In this document: positions 33,168-35,197 of the stretch, piece by piece
Numbering within the stretch: position 1 is the first letter of the stretch
Layout of the letters: each line of letters begins with the position of its first letter
NCBI GenBank assembly: GCA_902523435.1
Contig: CABYZM010000016.1
Coordinates: 1 to 35,197, forward strand
Origin: an uncultured SAR116 cluster alpha proteobacterium
GTDB lineage: Bacteria > Pseudomonadota > Alphaproteobacteria > Puniceispirillales > Puniceispirillaceae
Reading direction: 5' to 3'
Length of the DNA: 35,197 nt
Made by a program: the position numbers and the translations under genes
Notes under the pieces: model-generated
The model's database searches: none
Told to the model about the DNA's origin: nothing
Seen by the model: only the letters and a program-made list of their open reading frames with translations

Positions 33168-33848
33168 CTAGTCGGGCTGCACGCGTTCAACAGACACCAG
33201 GCTGCCGAACCATTCTGATACATCTTGCCACCAGCCAGATATAGACGGCAGAGATAAATTGGGCACAGCCAGTTCAGGCAAATTTTTTAGAAGGCTGTCT
33301 GCTTTTGGCTGCGTGTCAGATGAGACTGTGCTGTCAGCTTGCTGCGCAGATTTTTTTTGTTCAGACCCAAAGGTATTCAATGCGGCCAGCTTCTCAGCCA
33401 CAATAGCAGATTGCGTATCAATTCTTTCGATATCTTTAATCAAGGCTTCACTAAACTGAACAACCGAGCTGGCCGTATTTTTTATCTGGCGATCAAGGTC
33501 AGAAAGATTATCCTGAACAGCCTGCAACTTACCTGTAAGTGCCACCTGTTGATCAGACAGCATTTGCACATCTGTATTAAGTTGAGTGATCCTTATTTCC
33601 ATATCTGCCTGCCAGCGATCATCTGACGGAGGAAAAAAAATTGGGGCAAGATAAGGCCATAGGGACAAGGCAAGGGTCAAAATCACCGCACAAATCAGCA
33701 CCAATGTTACAGGCGATATTTGGCGCAGCCTCTGCAGAGCAGGCGCAGCAGCAAGCTGGCCTTCAACAACGGTTTCGGCAGCAGAGTGCTGTTTTGTTTT
33801 TGCCTTCTGACCGTTTGTCTTTTTACTGGAGGTCCGTTTTAAAACCAT
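33168..33848 (-). CDS. Mitofilin/HemX-like membrane-anchored coiled-coil protein
   Basis: From ATG 33848 (226 residues) there is a basic, Lys/Ser-rich cytoplasmic N-terminus (about 1-22). A single membrane helix (about 45-65) and a heptad-like region (about 75-160, MEIRITQLNTDVQMLSDQQ onward) rich in Gln, Leu and Asp follow. The C-terminus SEWFGSLVSVERVQPD resembles the conserved mitofilin end. It is short: alphaproteobacterial mitofilins are usually longer, with a larger C-terminal domain. It sits between hemD and hemY, the standard location for the alphaproteobacterial homologue of mitochondrial Mic60. Orthology to Mic60 is inference. Confidence 0.75.
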   Translation of the reverse strand: MVLKRTSSKKTNGQKAKTKQHSAAETVVEGQLAAAPALQRLRQISPVTLVLICAVILTLALSLWPYLAPIFFPPSDDRWQADMEIRITQLNTDVQMLSDQQVALTGKLQAVQDNLSDLDRQIKNTASSVVQFSEALIKDIERIDTQSAIVAEKLAALNTFGSEQKKSAQQADSTVSSDTQPKADSLLKNLPELAVPNLSLPSISGWWQDVSEWFGSLVSVERVQPD

Positions 33849-33921
33849 CTGCACTGCAGCTCTACTGAATAATCAAGGACGTAATTGTCCATTCTGATTA
33901 TTCCTGCAGAGGGCTTTCAGG

Positions 33922-34683
33922 TCAATTTTTGTGAGCTTTTTTTGCAAATTTTCGCTGAAACCAGTCTACGGACAACTGCAGAACCGCATGTCTGTCAGGG
34001 CTGTCTGCCTTAAAGGCTGGATAGCCTGCTGCACGCGCCTGTTCTGCTAGGCCTGCACTGGCCGCCAGAACTGTCAGCTGAACCGGTTTTGCTGTCGGGA
34101 CATATTCAGCAAGCCACAGCTGAAACTGTTCTAGCGTCCGCGCTGAAAAGACAATTACGGCTGCTGGTTGTTCAGACAACAAATGATCCTGAACCACTTG
34201 GTAAGGGGTGAGCAGCCCGTCTGCATAATAGACAACCTTCCTTTTCACCGTTATCCCCCGGGCTTTTAGACAAGCTGTCATATCCAGATGAACATCCCGG
34301 CCAGACAACCACAGAAAGGACCCAGCTGCCCCCTGCTGGCAAACCTGATCAGCAAGGTCAGCCGCATTGCCCTTGCCCGCATAAGCGATTGCAAACCCCG
34401 CCTCGCGCAAGATATTTGCACTTCCGCTGCCCACACACCATACGGGCAGACAACGCAATTCAGATGAGTCTTCTAGCTGATCTGCGAGATAGCGACTGGC
34501 GTGTTTGCTAGTTATGATGATGCCCTGATAATCGCCAGGCTGGTCTGCACTGCTGAACAACTCAGGGGGACCAGACAGAAAAGCCACCTGCAGCATGGGC
34601 AAGGCCACTGACTGCACAGCCCGCCTTGTTAGCTCTGCCACATCCGCATCACAGTCAGGCTGAGGGCGAAGACAGATGATCAT
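33922..34683 (-). CDS. hemD: Uroporphyrinogen-III synthase
   Basis: HemD cyclises hydroxymethylbilane with inversion of ring D, giving the last common precursor of heme and cobalamin. The 253-residue protein has the two-lobed family pattern with low overall conservation: GIIITSKHASRYL, PVWCVGSGSANILREAGF, FLWLSGRDVHLDM, and AAVIVFSARTLEQF. The late ASAGLAEQARAAGYPAF is also typical. It lies 52 bases after hemC and before the mitofilin-like gene on the same strand, the canonical order. Confidence 0.92.
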   Translation of the reverse strand: MIICLRPQPDCDADVAELTRRAVQSVALPMLQVAFLSGPPELFSSADQPGDYQGIIITSKHASRYLADQLEDSSELRCLPVWCVGSGSANILREAGFAIAYAGKGNAADLADQVCQQGAAGSFLWLSGRDVHLDMTACLKARGITVKRKVVYYADGLLTPYQVVQDHLLSEQPAAVIVFSARTLEQFQLWLAEYVPTAKPVQLTVLAASAGLAEQARAAGYPAFKADSPDRHAVLQLSVDWFQRKFAKKAHKN

Positions 34684-34735
34684 TTAAAGCCTCCTGAAGC
34701 TGTTAGCTGAGTGTGGCTACTTTCAGGCCAGACCA

Positions 34736-35197
34736 TCAGGCAAGGAAGGCTTTGCCGCCACACATTTGCAGCAAGCGCTGTCCAAGTTCTGTACCAATCT
34801 GTTGTGCCTGTTCGCGGCTGCCTTCAGCCTCAGCTGCAAATTTCTGCTGCCCATCAGCAGATAACACCGCTGCCGATACCGATAATCTGCCTGCAGCATC
34901 CAGATCAGCCATAGCCGATATAGGAGTGCGACAGGACCCGTCCAAAGCAGCAAGAACCGCTCTCTCAGCAGTGATGCAATCTGCTGTCTCTGCACAATGG
35001 GCAGAAGCGAGGCAAGACCTTACCGCATCTGACCGGCTGCCAGACGATTTGATTTGTACGGCAATCACACCCTGGGCGGCAGCTGTTGGCATAATCGTCT
35101 CATCCAGACGGTGATAGTCGCAGTCAAGCTGAAGCCGGTTTAACCCTGCCATAGCCAGGATGATAGCTGCAAATTCTCCTTCAGCCAGTCGGGCTAG
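34736..35197 (-). CDS. hemC: Porphobilinogen deaminase (hydroxymethylbilane synthase), C-terminal part
   Basis: The reading frame is open to the window edge, and 153 residues are visible. LARLAEGEFAAIILAMAGLNRL, the LPTAAAQGVIAVQ-like segment (here IMPTAAAQGVIAVQ), the TAERAVLAALDGSCRTPI motif with the cysteine that carries the dipyrromethane cofactor, and GQRLLQMCGG near the end identify HemC. The N-terminal half is outside the window, so the start is not seen. It heads the hemC-hemD-mitofilin-hemY operon. Confidence 0.95.
   Translation of the reverse strand, partial: LARLAEGEFAAIILAMAGLNRLQLDCDYHRLDETIMPTAAAQGVIAVQIKSSGSRSDAVRSCLASAHCAETADCITAERAVLAALDGSCRTPISAMADLDAAGRLSVSAAVLSADGQQKFAAEAEGSREQAQQIGTELGQRLLQMCGGKAFLA

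Noticed and set aside
1-35197. CRISPR arrays, insertion sequences, prophage genes, tRNA or rRNA
   Set aside because: I saw no spaced repeats, transposase motifs, phage genes or cloverleaf sequences by reading; a dedicated scan was not possible.

Overview
The window looks like chromosomal DNA of a free-living marine alphaproteobacterium. The support is the alphaproteobacterial hemC-hemD-mitofilin/hemY order, an RpoE/ChrR (ECF11-type) sigma/anti-sigma pair, an IalB-family protein, and above all a DddP-type DMSP lyase next to an AcuI acryloyl-CoA reductase. Moderate GC, short intergenic regions and DddP together suggest the SAR116 (Puniceispirillum-like) group. That assignment is inference; no search was run. 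I see no tRNA, rRNA, insertion sequence, phage gene or CRISPR array.

Layout. (1) 1-7.9 kb: late cobalamin synthesis. cobO (5'-truncated) and cobQ run forward. A ribazole-phosphatase-like gene, cbiB and cobC run in reverse, and cobU-cobT-cobS run forward with 4-base stop/start overlaps. After a candidate terminator, a cobalamin riboswitch leads into a solitary CbiM-like permease gene. (2) 8-11 kb, reverse: class II aldolase, class I fructose bisphosphatase, and a Bax-inhibitor-1 membrane protein. (3) 11-15.5 kb: rlmN and an IalB-like secreted protein, diverging from an ECF sigma gene and its ChrR-type anti-sigma gene, then a DUF3429 membrane protein and a TesA-like esterase. (4) 15.6-20.3 kb, forward: the YbbA/YbbP ABC exporter pair and argG. 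(5) 20.3-23.3 kb: a small ORF, sodB, a beta-hydroxyacid dehydrogenase and hpt. (6) 23.3-26.5 kb: the dddP-acuI DMSP module, a divergent rhodanese gene and a possible 39-residue ORF. (7) 26.5-31.7 kb, reverse: a complete Liv-type ABC importer, livK-(terminator)-livGFHM. (8) 31.8-35.2 kb, reverse: hemC (5'-truncated), hemD, a mitofilin-like gene and hemY.

How they fit together. DddP releases acrylate and DMS from DMSP, and AcuI reduces acryloyl-CoA to propionyl-CoA. The usual propionyl-CoA route to succinyl-CoA uses a B12-dependent mutase, so the nearby cobalamin genes are metabolically compatible, although the mutase is not in this window. Heme and cobalamin also share uroporphyrinogen III, the HemD product.

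The most distinctive observation is that the ChrR-like anti-sigma factor has lost three of the four zinc ligands of its sigma-binding domain while keeping all four cupin metal ligands at the exact spacing of Rhodobacter ChrR. Start codons were reassigned from ribosome-binding sites for several genes (rlmN GTG, the dehydrogenase TTG, livG, livK, cbiM, chrR).
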